Below are positions 1-10,829 of a stretch of DNA of 64,000 bases, in pieces. The notes under the pieces are model-generated. The model worked only from the letters and a program-made list of their open reading frames with translations, was not told the origin of the DNA and did not search any database. The stretch comes from Ulva prolifera. Taxonomy: Eukaryota; Chlorophyta; Ulvophyceae; Ulvales; Ulvaceae. Both the position numbers and the translations under genes were made by a program. The stretch's first letter is position 1. Every line of letters starts with the position of its first letter. The stretch is taken from positions 9,013,528-9,077,527 of the forward strand of contig CM041200.1 of NCBI GenBank assembly GCA_023078555.1. Direction: 5' to 3'.

Positions 1-37
1 GTGGAAGCAGCAAACATGGCTTCTCGACGCTTGGCAT
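1..37 (-). CDS. M0: first codons of an M-type LRR gene, cut by the window edge
   Basis: Read on the minus strand, positions 37 to 1 give ATG and the opening residues MPSVEKPCLLLP. These match the first residues of exon 1 in M2, M3, M4, M5 and M6 (MPSLEKPC.LL.HGSER). The rest of the gene lies left of the window. It is head to head with P1, whose ATG is at 587, the same geometry as the M2/P2 and M4/P4 pairs. Family identity is clear from the match; whether the gene is intact cannot be seen. Confidence 0.7.
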   Translation of the reverse strand, partial: MPSVEKPCLLLP

Positions 38-586
38 GGGTATTTCGTCGCGAAAGAATGGTCACAACGTATCAAGCTGGGGAACACGAGTTCCGGATCG
101 ATGGGTATGCCTGTTTGCGATCAGCTGCAGGTAGCTGTTTTGCGCCTTCAAGGGGGGCAAGGCCAGGAAGAGCGTGGACCGAAGCCTGCGTACATGCGGA
201 CAGAGCCTACAAGCGCCTTCAGATCGCAGCCCAAATAGTACATCAGTCATTGTCAAGCCAAGCAAAAAAAGCTTACATGTGCACTTAATGTGTGCTTGAT
301 CTATCGGGTGGCATAGCTTTCGATGCTTGCGGGCGCGTGCATGGTCTGCATGAGCACGGATGCACTGCACACAGTCAGCTGTCGAGACTCCTCGAGGGCA
401 CTACACCAACCCCCTGTGGCTCTCACAACGCAACATATGTCTGATTCCGACTCTGGAGTGGTCATTGGCTGTATGCGTTCACTTGCGTGTTCAACGCGCC
501 TTCACCTTAAAGCTGCAACACTCAATTGGTCGTCTCGCACCGGCTGATCGCAACAAAATTGTGGTCCGCACACTGAGGCGAAAAGC
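38..586. promoter_or_regulatory. Divergent intergenic region shared by M0 and P1
   Basis: These 549 bp separate two oppositely transcribed start codons. The M2/P2 gap (544 bp) and M4/P4 gap (550 bp) are almost the same length, so the region probably duplicates with the pair and holds both promoters. No TATA box or initiator could be assigned with confidence. Confidence 0.4.
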
Positions 587-3358
587 ATGGCCAGCGTGGA
601 GAGTCCCTGCTTCCTTCTCACGCGTGAGGCACCCCGTTCAAGCGTGTACGCGTGCATTCCGGTAGACGCGTCCCTGGCCGGCCGTTCTTCAGTACTGGCA
701 ACTCTGATGCAATCTAGTGGGATTCAAGAGCTGCCGGATGCCGTGACTCTGGACAGTTTTCAGACCTGGTGTACCATGCCGCTGGAAGATACTGATGCTG
801 TGCCGGTTGAAGACCTTGCTTCCGCCGTTCAAGTGCGCTGCGACAGCTGCTCTGTCGTAATTTTTGCTCTATTCGGCATGAATTGGCCGACATTGTGGCA
901 TGTTTCAGGCTGGCGAAAAGCTGTGCGAAACAGGCGAGCCAGCCCTGGCAAAGCTGGCAGAACTGCTTGCGCACCGGGTCGCGAACGCATCCTGGAATAC
1001 AGACTGTGACCAGATGAAGCGAGTCCTGGGTCATCTCTCAACGGAATCGAGATGGCTTGTTTTCCAGCAGCTCCAGCTCTTGGACGGTGGAGCGTGGACA
1101 AAACTGCCACTGGAGCTGCAGCATGTGTGCTTTTGCCTCTAAGGTGACGCTTGTTCACCAGCTTCGCCATGATCAAGCAGCTTCGCACACACTGCTTGCT
1201 CAGTGGCGCCCCACACAAATGTCTTTCACCACACCACACCTCTGTCACTGACAGTCATGGGCATATCCCTGTGCAGCTCGTGGTTTGAGCTGTGGGCTGC
1301 ATATATGTATGACCAAAGCACGATTTCATCCCGTTGGTCTGGCTCACAGCCAGGATTGTTCACTTCAGCAGTAGCACAGATGCCAGTCAAGGCGCTGGTG
1401 TTCAGCGCGCAATCATGCATGCAACCTCGCCCGCATGCATCTGAAAATCACTCCCCCTCCGATCTGTTGGCGAGTTGAATCCACCCGGTGCCCTCCACGG
1501 CAGAGATCCTACACACACAGATCCCTTTCACAGAAGCGTCCGTGTTGCAAGTTGTTGAGTCAGTGCGACTCCTCATGACGCGTGCACGTGCATGCGGCAC
1601 ATGCAGGATTACCTCAATGCAAACTCAAGCACAGCCACAGGCTGGTCGCTGACAGTGCCGGGGGCCATGGTAGACGTTGCAAACGAGTCAGCCCACACAA
1701 GCCGCCCCTGCAAGGACACCCTCGCCCTGCTCTCCCGCATGGCCCCTACAGCACCCAGCCTGCATACCCTCCACGTGCCTGCCGCCATTGCCGACCCCAC
1801 CGCCGCAGCCCTGCTGTCCGCGGCCCTCCTCCACAACTCCGCCCTCTCCTCCCTCAGCGTCCCCAGCCTCGCGTGGCACGCGTCTGATGCGGCACGCCCG
1901 GCAGAGGCCATCTACCTTACCCTCCCCCGCCTCTCCCACCTCACCAGCCTCACCGCCTCCATCACCACTGCGCCAGCCCGAGATCCCGCAGCCACCGCAG
2001 CAACGATCCGTGCACTTGCGGCCGCGATCGCCACCCTCCCTGCGCTTGCATCTGTCACGCTTGCAAGCAACAGCACCGAGGGTGGACCGCCGCCGCAGCC
2101 GCCCACCAAGCGGCATGCGCACCGCTGCGGCGGCGTCATCGGCCGCGCCCCCACACCGCCCTCCCTCGACCCCGTCATCACGGCCCTCTCCACCCGCACC
2201 GCGCTCACCACCCTCTCGCTCCCGTGGCAGCTGATAGGCGCCGAGCCGCTCGGCGTCTCCAGGCTGTGCGGGGCCTTTGCTGCGCTGCGCGCCCTTCACA
2301 TCGTCTTCGATGACCCCAGACCCCCGTCGGTACATGCCATGTGGGCCGGGCAGTGGGATCACGACGTGCCGCCGCTGGACCTCGGGCCGCTGCCCGTGCT
2401 GCGCGTGCTGCGCGCTGAGGTAACGTGGCATGCGAGGTATGCCCACCCGGCGGCGGCCGTCATCGCGGCCGCGGCGCAGCAGCCCGCGCTGGAGCTCCTC
2501 GACATTCGCGGCTCTCCTGTCTTGGAATCCTGGGAGGCGGTGCGGCCGATAGAAACGCCGGCGGGCACAGTCAAAACGAGTCCGCACCTCCATGTCCGGC
2601 TGGATTCGGGCGTCTGCCTTAATGCCGGGAGATACCGCCCGGTAGCCCTGTTCAGCCTGTCGCAGCTTTGCAACCTTCATAGCCTCTCGTTCGCTTTAGC
2701 CAAGGTGCCCGCTACGAAAGTGGATCAAGACTCCCGATTGCACACACATCTCCAGTCCCTGACTGCCTTGAATTTGCTGCGGGAACTCGAGGTGGAGCGC
2801 TGCGTGGGGGTGGCCAGGGGGGCTGTGGCGGCTTCGCTGAGGACGATTCCCGTCAGCGCTCTGACTCAGCTGACGGCGCTGTCGATCCGAGCAGATGAGC
2901 GTGCGTCTGCGTCTGCGGAGATGTTCGGCGTCGTCGCCCAATTGCCGGGGCTCACCAACCTGCAGAAGCTGCGTGTGTTGGGGCTACGGCATGAGGCAGC
3001 AGACCGGGTCGAGGCATGCCTGGCGCCGCTGACAAACCTGACACAGCTCGAGGTGGAGATTGTGCCGATCGACGGCGCGGCGGTGCGGGGGTTCGCAGCG
3101 TGCGCAGCGCGCATGCCGCGGCTGCGTTTAGGGCGGATGACCTGGCCGAAGGACGCGTGCGTGGACTGGGTTAAGGGGCTGAGGGGGCTGCCGGGCTGGG
3201 GGCGGTACGAGTTTGAGATGCGTGCAGCGCTTCCGGCGTCGGAGGCGGGGGAGCACGAGGCAGTGCGGCAAGCCCTGACCGGTCGTGGCGCACGTGTGAC
3301 TCAGGGCTGTACACGAGTCGCCATCGACTTCGGCGCCCCAGGCAGCGCCTCTTGGTGA
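587..3358 (+). CDS. P1: three-exon LRR protein with BTB/SKP1-like N-terminal module, intact
   Basis: Exons are inferred at 587-832, 909-1124 and 1607-3358. Donors are GTGCG and GTGTG, acceptors are TTTCAG and ATGCAG, and all junctions are phase 0, giving about 737 residues. Residues 1-82 (start MASVESPCFLL) and 83-154 (AGEKLCETGEPALAKLAELL) have hydrophobic spacing reminiscent of a BTB or SKP1 fold; this is inferred, with no motif proving it. Exon 3 holds irregular leucine-rich repeats of the RNI type (LTSLTASI, LASVTLAS, LTQLTALSI, LRVLGL), a basic cluster near residue 320 (TKRHAHR) before the family signature PTPPSLDPV, and the C-terminal block GLRGLPGWGRYEFE then AVRQALTGRGARV. No signal peptide or membrane segment is evident, so it is probably intracellular. 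LRRs usually bind proteins; the partner is unknown. A cullin adaptor role is possible but unproven. Confidence 0.8.
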
Positions 3359-4039
3359 GACCCCATCCCACTGTCGTATGCTGAGATGTGGTGAATTTGT
3401 GCTGTAATTATGGAGCAGCTGCTGGTGGCCGGTCACGCATTTGCACTCATGAAGGGAACAGACCGTCTCAAGTGCCATGTGTATTTGATAAGATATGGCC
3501 TGGTTTCTTCGTTTATTTGCACACGCAGCTGACCCCCATCGTCCAGACACAGCTTACATGTTAACTAGAGATGTGCGTTCAATGTGATGCACAGGAACAT
3601 ATCCATCAGTGCACAGCCTGCAGATCACCAGATCCACAGGGCCGGGCCCAACACGTGAAATGCAACATGCCGAACGATCCCAGCCAGAATCTTGCCAAAA
3701 GTTTGAGGTGTAAACCCTTTCAAGAACTTCTGAGCAACAGCCGCTGACGCGCCAGTCTTGATAACCCCTCTTGACCGAACACTGCCGACCTCTGATGATG
3801 CCCTGTGCAGAGTACACGTACATGCCAACCAGCCTCAGTGACACAGCTGGTATCCCCTCGATCAGCAGCTTGTGGCACATGCATCTGGGCATCCGGCGAT
3901 CTGTACATTTTGACACCTCCCCCCCAACGCCTCCCCTCGCACACGCCTCAGTTACATCTGGTGGAAGAAGCACATGCAGCCCCAGGGCACACACGAGCAG
4001 GGTCACATCTGGTGAAAGATCGACGCACGGACACAGGGC
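3359..4039. other. Intergenic, no gene recognised
   Basis: This lies between the P1 stop and the retroposon copy at 4054. Short open frames occur on both strands, but none matches a family seen elsewhere in the window. The convergent M1 3' end follows. Confidence 0.5.
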
Positions 4040-4053
4040 ACACAGGATCAGGT

Positions 4054-4196
4054 GGGTGGGTGTGTGCTGGGCGGTCTGCGGATCTGTGTCGCTTGCTGCG
4101 CCGGTGATGGGTGAGATGCGCGTGGGTGTCTTGGTGTTTGCTTCGTCTGCTTGCTACTTTCGCGGTGCTGCCCGCCTTGCTGCCTTCGTCCTTGTA
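4054..4196 (+). mobile_element. Short retroposon (SINE-like), copy 1
   Basis: This 143-bp insertion is flanked by perfect 14-bp direct repeats ACACAGGATCAGGT at 4040-4053 and 4197-4210. It ends in the family tail CGTCCTTGTA, preceded by a GCGGTGCTGCC block. Related copies lie at 58691-58859 (reverse), 62375-62505 and about 46318-46400 (reverse). Long direct repeats and a fixed 3' end indicate target-primed retroposition. No open frame of note and no polymerase III box was seen, so it may be a 5'-truncated LINE tail instead. Confidence 0.7.
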
Positions 4197-4304
4197 ACAC
4201 AGGATCAGGTCAGTACAGTGGCATGGCTGTATACCCCATATCCCTTAACTACTGAGCAGTCCTAGGTGCCGATCCACCACCGCCGGTCAATTCTACCACC
4301 GCTC

Positions 4305-7300
4305 CTAGTCACCTGTAAGCTCACTGAAGCTGATGACCTCGAACTGCCCCTTGATGCGAGCAGCCCTCGCGATCAGCAGCTGCTTGACTGCCTCCAGTTC
4401 ACTCTCTGGGGTCACCTCGTTGCGGCATACACACTCATGGTATCCCCTGCTCGGCAAGTCGAGAAGGCCTTGACACCAGTCGACTGCAGCATATGGTTTT
4501 CACAACTCGCAGCCGGGTCGCACTCCTGGCCGTCACCAGATTTCAGGGTGGCTTTCCCCAGACTCTCCATTGCCGAGGTGAGCCTGGCAAACACTCGCAC
4601 GACCTCGGCCGTCATAGGCCACACCGCCAGGCGAAAGCACGTGAGGGTGGTCAGATCTGATCCTCGAGGAGCAAAGCACGCCTCCAGCTCCGCGGCGCCG
4701 CCGTGCTGGAACCCGTCGATGCGAACCGCCTGCAGCTGCGGCATCGCTGCAAAGCTGCGTGTCAGCACATGCAGCTGCATGTCGGCCGCAGCGGGCATGA
4801 TGAGGTGCAGCTTCGTCAGATGAGTGAACGACGCCAGCGGCTGCGAAACGACCGCGTCACACACCGACGACCGCAAAACGACCGAGTCGCGCACCGGTCC
4901 GCCCGCGGGTCGACCTCGCTCTGCTCGCCCGCGGGGCGACCTCGCTCTGCTCGCAGTGCCAATACAATTCCAGCTCCTGCAGCTGAGGTGGGGCACTCGT
5001 CAACTGCAGCAGCGGCAGCGCATTCTGCGCGCTGCCGAGCAACTCCTCACTGCTGTCCCCGAGCAGAAACAACAAGAGGGACGGCATGACAGCGAAACTG
5101 GACAGCCCGTCCAAAATCGCTCGTGCCAGTCCGGAGTCCAAGAACGCGGTGCGTGCGCTCACAGTGATCCCCCGGGGATGCGCGGGTGTGGCATCTGCTT
5201 GCCAGGGAAATTGTAGATTATCCGGCTCATCAGGTTCGTCAGGCGCCTCTGCTTGCCAGGGAAATTGTAGATTATCCGGCTCATCAGGTTCGTCAGGCGC
5301 CTCTGCTTGCCAGGGAAATTGTAGATTATCCGGCTCATCAGGTTCGTCAGGCGCCTCTGCTTGCCAGGGAAATTGTAGATTATCCGGCTCATCAGGTTCG
5401 TCAGGCGCCTCTGCTTGCCAGGGAAATTGTAGATTATCCGGCTCATCAGGTTCGTCAGGCGCCTCTGCTTGCCAGGGAAATTGTAGATTATCCGGCTCAT
5501 CAGGTTCGTCAGGCGCCTCTGCTTGCCAGGGAAATTGTAGATTATCCGGCTCATCAGGTTCGTCAGGCGCCTCTGCTTGCCAGGGAAATTGTAGATTATC
5601 CGGCTCATCAGGTTCGTCAGGCGCCTCTGCTTGCCAGGGAAATTGTAGATTATCCGGCTCATCAAGTTCGTCAGGCGCCTCTGCTTGCCAGGGAAATTGT
5701 AGATTATCCGGCTCATCAGGTTCGTCAGGCGCCTCTGCTTGCCAGGGAAATTGTAGATTATCCGGCTCATCAGGTTCGTCAGGCGCCTCTGATTGCCAGG
5801 GAAATTGTAGATTATCCGGCTCATCAGGTTCGTCAGGCGCCTCTGCTTGCCAGGCCAATTGTAGATTATCCGGCTCATCAGGTTCGTCAGGCGCCTCTGC
5901 TTGCCAGGGAAATTGTAGATTATCCGGCTCATCAGGTTCGTCAGGCGCCTCTGCTTGCCAGGAAATTTGTAGATTATCCGGCTCATCAAGTTCGTCAGGC
6001 GCCTCTGCTTGCCAGGGAAATTGTAGATTATCCGGCTCATCAGGTTCGTCAGGCGCCTCTTCTTGCCAGGGAAATTGTAGATTATCCGGCTCATCAGGTT
6101 CGTCAGGCGCCTCTGCTTGCCAGGGAAATTGTAGATTATCCGGCTCATCAGGTTCGTCAGGCGCCTCTGCTTGCCAGGCCAATTGTAGATTATCCGGCTC
6201 ATCAGGTTCGTCAGGCGCCTCTGCTTGCCAGGGAAATTGTAGATTATCCGGCTCGTCAGGTTCGTCAGGCGCCTCTGCTTGCCAGGGAAATTGTAGATTA
6301 TCCGGCTCATCAGGTTCGTCAGGCGCCTCTGCTTGCCAGGGAAATTGTAGATTATCCGGCTCATCAGGTTCGTCAGGCGCCTCTGCTTGCCAGGGAAATT
6401 GTAGATTATCCGGCTCATCAGGTTCGTCAGGCGCCTCTGCTTGCCAGGGAAATTGTAGATTATTCGGCTCATCAGGTTCGTCAGGCGCCTCTGCTTGCCA
6501 GGGAAATTGTAGATTATCCGGCTCATCAGGTTCGTCAGGCGCCTCTGCTTGCCAGGGAAATTGTAGATTATCCGGCTCATCAGGTTCGTCAGGCGCCTCT
6601 GCTTGCCAGGAAATTTGTAGATTATCCGGCTCATCAAGTTCGTCAGGCGCCTCTGCTTGCCAGGGAAATTGTAGATTATCCGGCTCATCAGGTTCGTCAG
6701 GCGCCTCTGCTTGCCAGGGAAATTGTAGATTATCCGGCTCATCAGGTTCGTCAGGCGCCTCTGCTTGCCAGGGAAATTGTAGATTATCCGGCTCATCAGG
6801 TTCGTCAGGCGCCTCTGCTTGCCAGGCCAATTGTAGATTATCCGGCTCATCAGGTTCGTCAGGCGCCTCTGCTTGCCAGGGAAATTGTAGATTATCCGGC
6901 TCGTCAGGTTCGTCAGGCGCCTCTGCTTGCCAGGGAAATTGTAGATTATCCGGCTCATCAGGTTCGTCAGGCGCCTCTGCTTGCCAGGGAAATTGTAGAT
7001 TATCCGGCTCATCAGGTTCGTCAGGCGCCTCTGCTTGCCAGGGAAATTGTAGATTATCCGGCTCATCAGGTTCGTCAGGCGCCTCTGCTTGCCAGGGAAA
7101 TTTTAGATTATTCGGCTCATCAGGTTCGTCAGGCGCCTCTGCTTGCCAGGGAAATTGTAGATTATCCGGCTCATCAGGTTCGTCAGGCGCCTCTGCTTGC
7201 CAGGGAAATTGTAGATTATCCGGCTCATCAGGTTCGTCAGGCGCCTCTGCTTGCCAGGGAAATTGTAGATTATCCGGCTCATCAGGTTCGTCAGGCGCCT

Positions 7301-7849
7301 TTGCTTGCCAGGGAAATTGTAGATTATCCGGCTCATCAGGTTCGTCAGGCGCCTCTGCTTGCCAGGAAAATTGTAGATTATCCGGCTCATCAGGTTCGTC
7401 AGGCGCCTCTGCTTGCCAGGGAAATTGTAGATTATCCGGCTCATCAGGTTCGTCAGGCGCCTCTGCTTGCTCTGGCCCGATGTTGATGGTCACATCTGTG
7501 AGCGCTGGATGGAACGCAGCGCTTGCAAAGATGCGCCGCAGCGATGCGGCGTCGACCTCACACGCATGCATATGGGGTACGTTGATGTACGCCAGCGTTT
7601 CCAGTGCCGGGCGGGGCGTGCTGCTCAGCAGTGCTGGGCACAGCGCATCACTGCGCGCCACCCTGGCTGTAGCAGACCTGTCATACCTCAGCACCAGCAG
7701 CGTGCGGACAGGGCCGCTGACGCCACTGCAGCACAGGGGCTGGCCGGTGCTGCGGCTGGGGATCGATAGAGTGAGGTTCGTGAAGGAGGGGGCGCTGGAG
7801 AGGGCCGCGATCACCGGGACGAGGGAGGGCCGTGCGATGACGTCACCTC
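4305..7849 (-). pseudogene. M1, 3' half: M-type LRR exon 3 split by transposon E0 and bearing a minisatellite
   Basis: The minus strand from 7849 starts at GGDVIARPSLVPVIAALS, which continues the family linker PGG.APTPPSLDPVIAALS seen intact in M3-M6. It then runs through LRR sequence matching M3 (ISGPFRTL, ALESLAY). At the point where M3 reads SFLFTWRAEA, about 42 copies of an 18-residue unit intervene, after which M3 homology resumes (GDSS.ELL.SAQNALPLLQ). Beyond about 4990 the frame changes: the next matching segment (VCDAVVSQPLASFTHLT) is in another frame, and the C-terminus (GLLDLPSRG, LEAVKQLLIARAARI, stop at 4305-4307) is in a third. The 5' half lies at 33449-34039. Exons 1-2 are missing altogether. 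It is a host pseudogene, probably dead since or before the insertion. Confidence 0.85.
5192..7469 (-). repeat. 54-bp coding minisatellite, about 42 tandem copies
   Basis: The unit is 54 bp, encoding an acidic 18-residue repeat AEAPDEPDEPDNLQFPWQ on the minus strand. Copies are nearly identical. Marker variants recur at fixed distance: the CAGGCCAATT variant begins at 5851, 6175 and 6823 (steps of 6 and 12 units) and the CAGGAAATTTG variant recurs 648 bp apart. A 12-unit block was therefore itself duplicated. Since 54 is a multiple of three and the unit has no stop in several frames, long open frames appear on both strands. Only the minus frame continues flanking LRR homology. Confidence 0.95.
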
Positions 7850-7868
7850 CCACTAGGAGAATGGTGAC
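7850..7868 (+). repeat. E0 terminal inverted repeat, left
   Basis: CCACTAGGAGAATGGTGAC, identical to the reverse complement of 33430-33448. Similarity stops right after 19 bp. Confidence 0.85.
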
Positions 7869-7972
7869 ATTCCGGGGCGGAACCGAAGGCGTTCCGCTGA
7901 CAGAGGAACGTTCCTACGAGGCTGTTGACCTTCCGCCCGCGTCCGTATGCTTCACAAGGAACGATCGTGGCG

Positions 7973-8058
7973 GAATGTCCTATGGCTTCCTTGGTGGCAG
8001 CGGAATGTCCTATGGCTTCCTTGGTGGCTGTGGAATGTCCTATGGCTTCCTCGGCAAC
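7973..8058 (+). repeat. Three 30-bp subterminal repeats of E0
   Basis: Three tandem units contain GGAATGTCCTATGGCTTCCT. They follow a run of GGAACG and TTCCG motifs (7868-7920). Subterminal repeats like these bind transposase accessory proteins in known CACTA elements; that role here is inference. Confidence 0.7.
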
Positions 8059-8119
8059 AGCGCTGACATGATTGTGTGCTCTTCCATAGCGCGAGACAGG
8101 CCAATCAGTCTCCGCAGAT

Positions 8120-9050
8120 GAAAAGCACTGGAAATCCATTGCGTACTGAGGCGAACGCAGCTGCGCACAAATGAAAACATTACAAACGAGCACATGGAAG
8201 AAGACAAACATCAAAGAAGCTGCGCCCATGTACGTCCAGCAGTCCGACTGCTCAGAGTTTGAGCTGGAACAAGTTTACAAAAGAGTTAACGGAGAAGACA
8301 TACATGCATGTACACCAAAGGATATTGAAAAGGATTGAGCACTCATGCCTGCATATCCGATGCCCACGGAAGACGAGGACGTGCCTGACAAGTTGGTGCT
8401 ACTCTCCTTTAGGTGGTCAAGCATGGACCGCGTTCAGAGGAGACAAATGGCGTGCTCCTGTCGCTGAGTGGTCAGTGTGGCACCGTCCATTCCGGTCTGA
8501 ATCGATGCAAGTGTGCCCAGTCAGCAACATCGTGGAATGGTCGGTGCCTCACCGACCATTACGGCCCAGTCAGCAACGTCGTGGAATGGTCGGTGCCTCA
8601 CCGACCATTACGGGGTCGAGTAATGCATGCGCTAGTCACCACTGCAGTGTCGATGGATAGCCCACGAGAATTGCATCTCGCCATCAACGATCTCTGGAGC
8701 GAGTATAGTACCAACGGAGCATCTTCCCACAGCAATGTAAGCCAATTCATATGAGCTATTATAAGCGTCTGGAGTCTCTCGTCGGCGTCGATATCGTCTC
8801 ATGATAATGCATTTCTAGTTTATTTATTATTTGTATCGACTCTCTTTGTATTTCTCTGGTACTGTCCTGACGTGCAGGGAGGCTAGCTGAAGGTTAACAG
8901 CATGTGGCACGAATAATGCTTGCGATTCATTTGTATAGCGTGGCATAACATGTCTGGCGTGGGTGGTGAGGGCGCTGTGGCCTGTCTTTAAGGCGATGGT
9001 CAGCCTGACCCTGGCGTGGCAGCACCCAGACATGAAGGGGGCAGAGGGCA
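8120..9050. other. E0 left arm, non-coding, with hairpin pair
   Basis: No gene is recognised. Two copies of a 33-bp unit at about 8530-8612 contain an imperfect palindrome, GGAATGGTCGGTGCC facing its complement. The unit resembles the hairpins of the right-arm array (31330-32200). A motif near 8274, TTTACAAAAGAGTTAACGG, recurs in variant form at about 30300 (reverse), 31259 and 32932, tying both arms to one element. Confidence 0.6.
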
Positions 9051-9059
9051 TAACAACAC

Positions 9060-9547
9060 AGAAACACCAAGTGCCACTGTGACTCAGCAACGATGGGCAG
9101 CATCACTGTCATCCCCGCAGCTCTGCGTGGGGGGGCGGAGGGCATAACAGCGCAGAAACACCAAGTGCCACTGTGCTGCGGCAGCGATGGGCAGCACCAC
9201 TGTCAACCCCGCTGCACTGCGTGGGGGGGCAGAGGGGGTAACAGCACAGAAGGACCAGGTGCCGCTGTGCTACGGCAACGATGGGCAGCACCACTGTCAA
9301 CCACGCTGCACTGCGTGGGGGGGGCAGAGGGGGTAACAGCACAGAAGGACCAGGTGCCGCTGTGCTACGGCAACGATGGGCAGCAACACTGTCAACCCCG
9401 CTACACTGCGTGGGAGGGCAGAAGGGGTAATTATAACAGCACAGAAACACCAGGCGCCACTGTGCTGCGGCAACGATGGGCAGCATCACTGTCATCCCCG
9501 CAGCACTGCGTGGGGGGGCGGAGGGTATAACAGCAAAGAAACACCAA
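9060..9547 (+). repeat. 95-bp tandem array, left part (about 5 copies)
   Basis: Each unit contains ACGATGGGCAGCA.CACTGTCA and a G-rich run GTGGGGGGGC. The array stops in mid-unit at ACACCAA, where E1 begins, and resumes in phase at 19353. It was one array before E1 inserted. Confidence 0.9.
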
Positions 9548-9868
9548 CGTCTACACAGGTGGTCGCCCATAAGGCATGGGCGACTCGTTATGCGGCCACT
9601 TATGGGCGACCGAACTGCCATGGATGAATCGAAAAAGGTGGTTAATTTTCGACCACCGCAGTATGTGTCAGAGTTTGCGGGCAAGATACATACATCAACA
9701 AGACTGCATACTTACTTTTATGTTGTACATAGCGCAGTCGCAAGCTGCATGTGTCGCTGTGGCTGTTCGGGCCATGTCCGCAGCAGCGACCATCACGTTC
9801 GCGCTAGATCTCTACTTCAAGTCCTCGTGGAACAGCGTGCAGATCCAAACGCAGCTGGTAGTAGCTAC

Positions 9869-10740
9869 TCAATTTATATCCCTGCGAAACCTCAAACTGC
9901 CTGAATCGCTGCACTGCGCTGGTATTACTGCCCCCTGGTCGCCACTGATTCTCCCGATGACAGGCAGTACACGAACGGGCGTTGCTGATTGATCCGGTGG
10001 CGCGATAGCGCAGTATGCAACTCCATAAAAAGCGTCATCCGCCCTGAGCCGATCGCCTCCGAATTTGTCGAGCGCGGTGCGCGCTTTGGCTACAATGCTG
10101 TTTTCGTCATGGGTTTTCTTCCGCTTGGGCCCAGCCGTCTTCACGATGCTCTTGAGTTGCTGTGCTCTGTTCGTGATTTTCGTGCTGAGTCCTTGCATGT
10201 TATTAGGCTCGGCAGGCTCCCCCTTCCGTGCCCACACCAGCCGGTCGCAACCAAACTGTTCTGCGTTCGGATCGCAGCAGAAGGCGCGCAACTTCCGGCT
10301 GACCCTTGGAGCTTGGTAGACGCAGCCGATCCAGCCACCGAATAAGGTTGATCTGAGACGTGCGTCTACTGCCAGGCAGCTTTGCATCTCGCACGCGTAG
10401 TTCTGTGAACGCAGCTCCGGTGGTCAGTGGGCGGTACACCAACATGGTTAGCCCGCTGCACAAAAGAAATATCCACATGCTGGGCCGCAGCGACGTCTTT
10501 CCTTGCATAACGTGGGTGAAGTGCTGCCGATATGCTCTGCTGTTGCTTCTTGCCGCAGCGGCCTTGTTGTCGTCTGGGGCATCCTCGCTGTCACTGAGGA
10601 AGAAGTTCAGATGCGTAGGCCTGTTCTGATTGGTGACCTACATCGGTTTCGCGTTGGGCGTATGAGACGGATGATCGCAAGGCATAGTGCACAACCTACT
10701 GCTCAACGTGCTGGAAGTCCAGCATAGTCTGATTTTTAAA
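9869..10740 (-). pseudogene. 3' remnant of an E2-type transposon gene
   Basis: The minus strand encodes NRPTHLNFFLSDSE, FLLCSGLTMLVYRP, FTELRVRDAK and, in another frame, GCDRLVWARKGE, DRLRADDAF.GVAYCAIA and ATPVRVLPVIG. These match in order the 316-codon frame at 21530-22480 of E2 (NRPSHLNFFLTDSE, FLLCTGLTMLVCRP, FTELRVGDSD, GCDRMVWSRIGE, DRLRSDDAYKGIAFCAIA). The copy is diverged, has at least one frameshift and lacks everything upstream. It lies the same way relative to the left end as in E2, showing that E1 and E2 descend from one family. Confidence 0.8.
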
Positions 10741-10829
10741 GCATGGATGATGCATGTCGGCTACTGCACCTGCCTTTGATGAGCACGAGCCATGTCCTGG
10801 TGGGTATAATAGGTGAGCTTCACTTTGGG

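Noticed and set aside
1609-2680. Long antisense frames over LRR exons (for example 330 codons opposite P1)
   Set aside because: GC-rich LRR exons open antisense frames by base composition. The sense frame has the family homology and splice sites.
5086-8121. A 1011-codon plus-strand open frame and other long frames over the minisatellite
   Set aside because: A 54-bp unit without stops opens several frames at once. Only the minus frame continues into sequence homologous to M3 on both sides.
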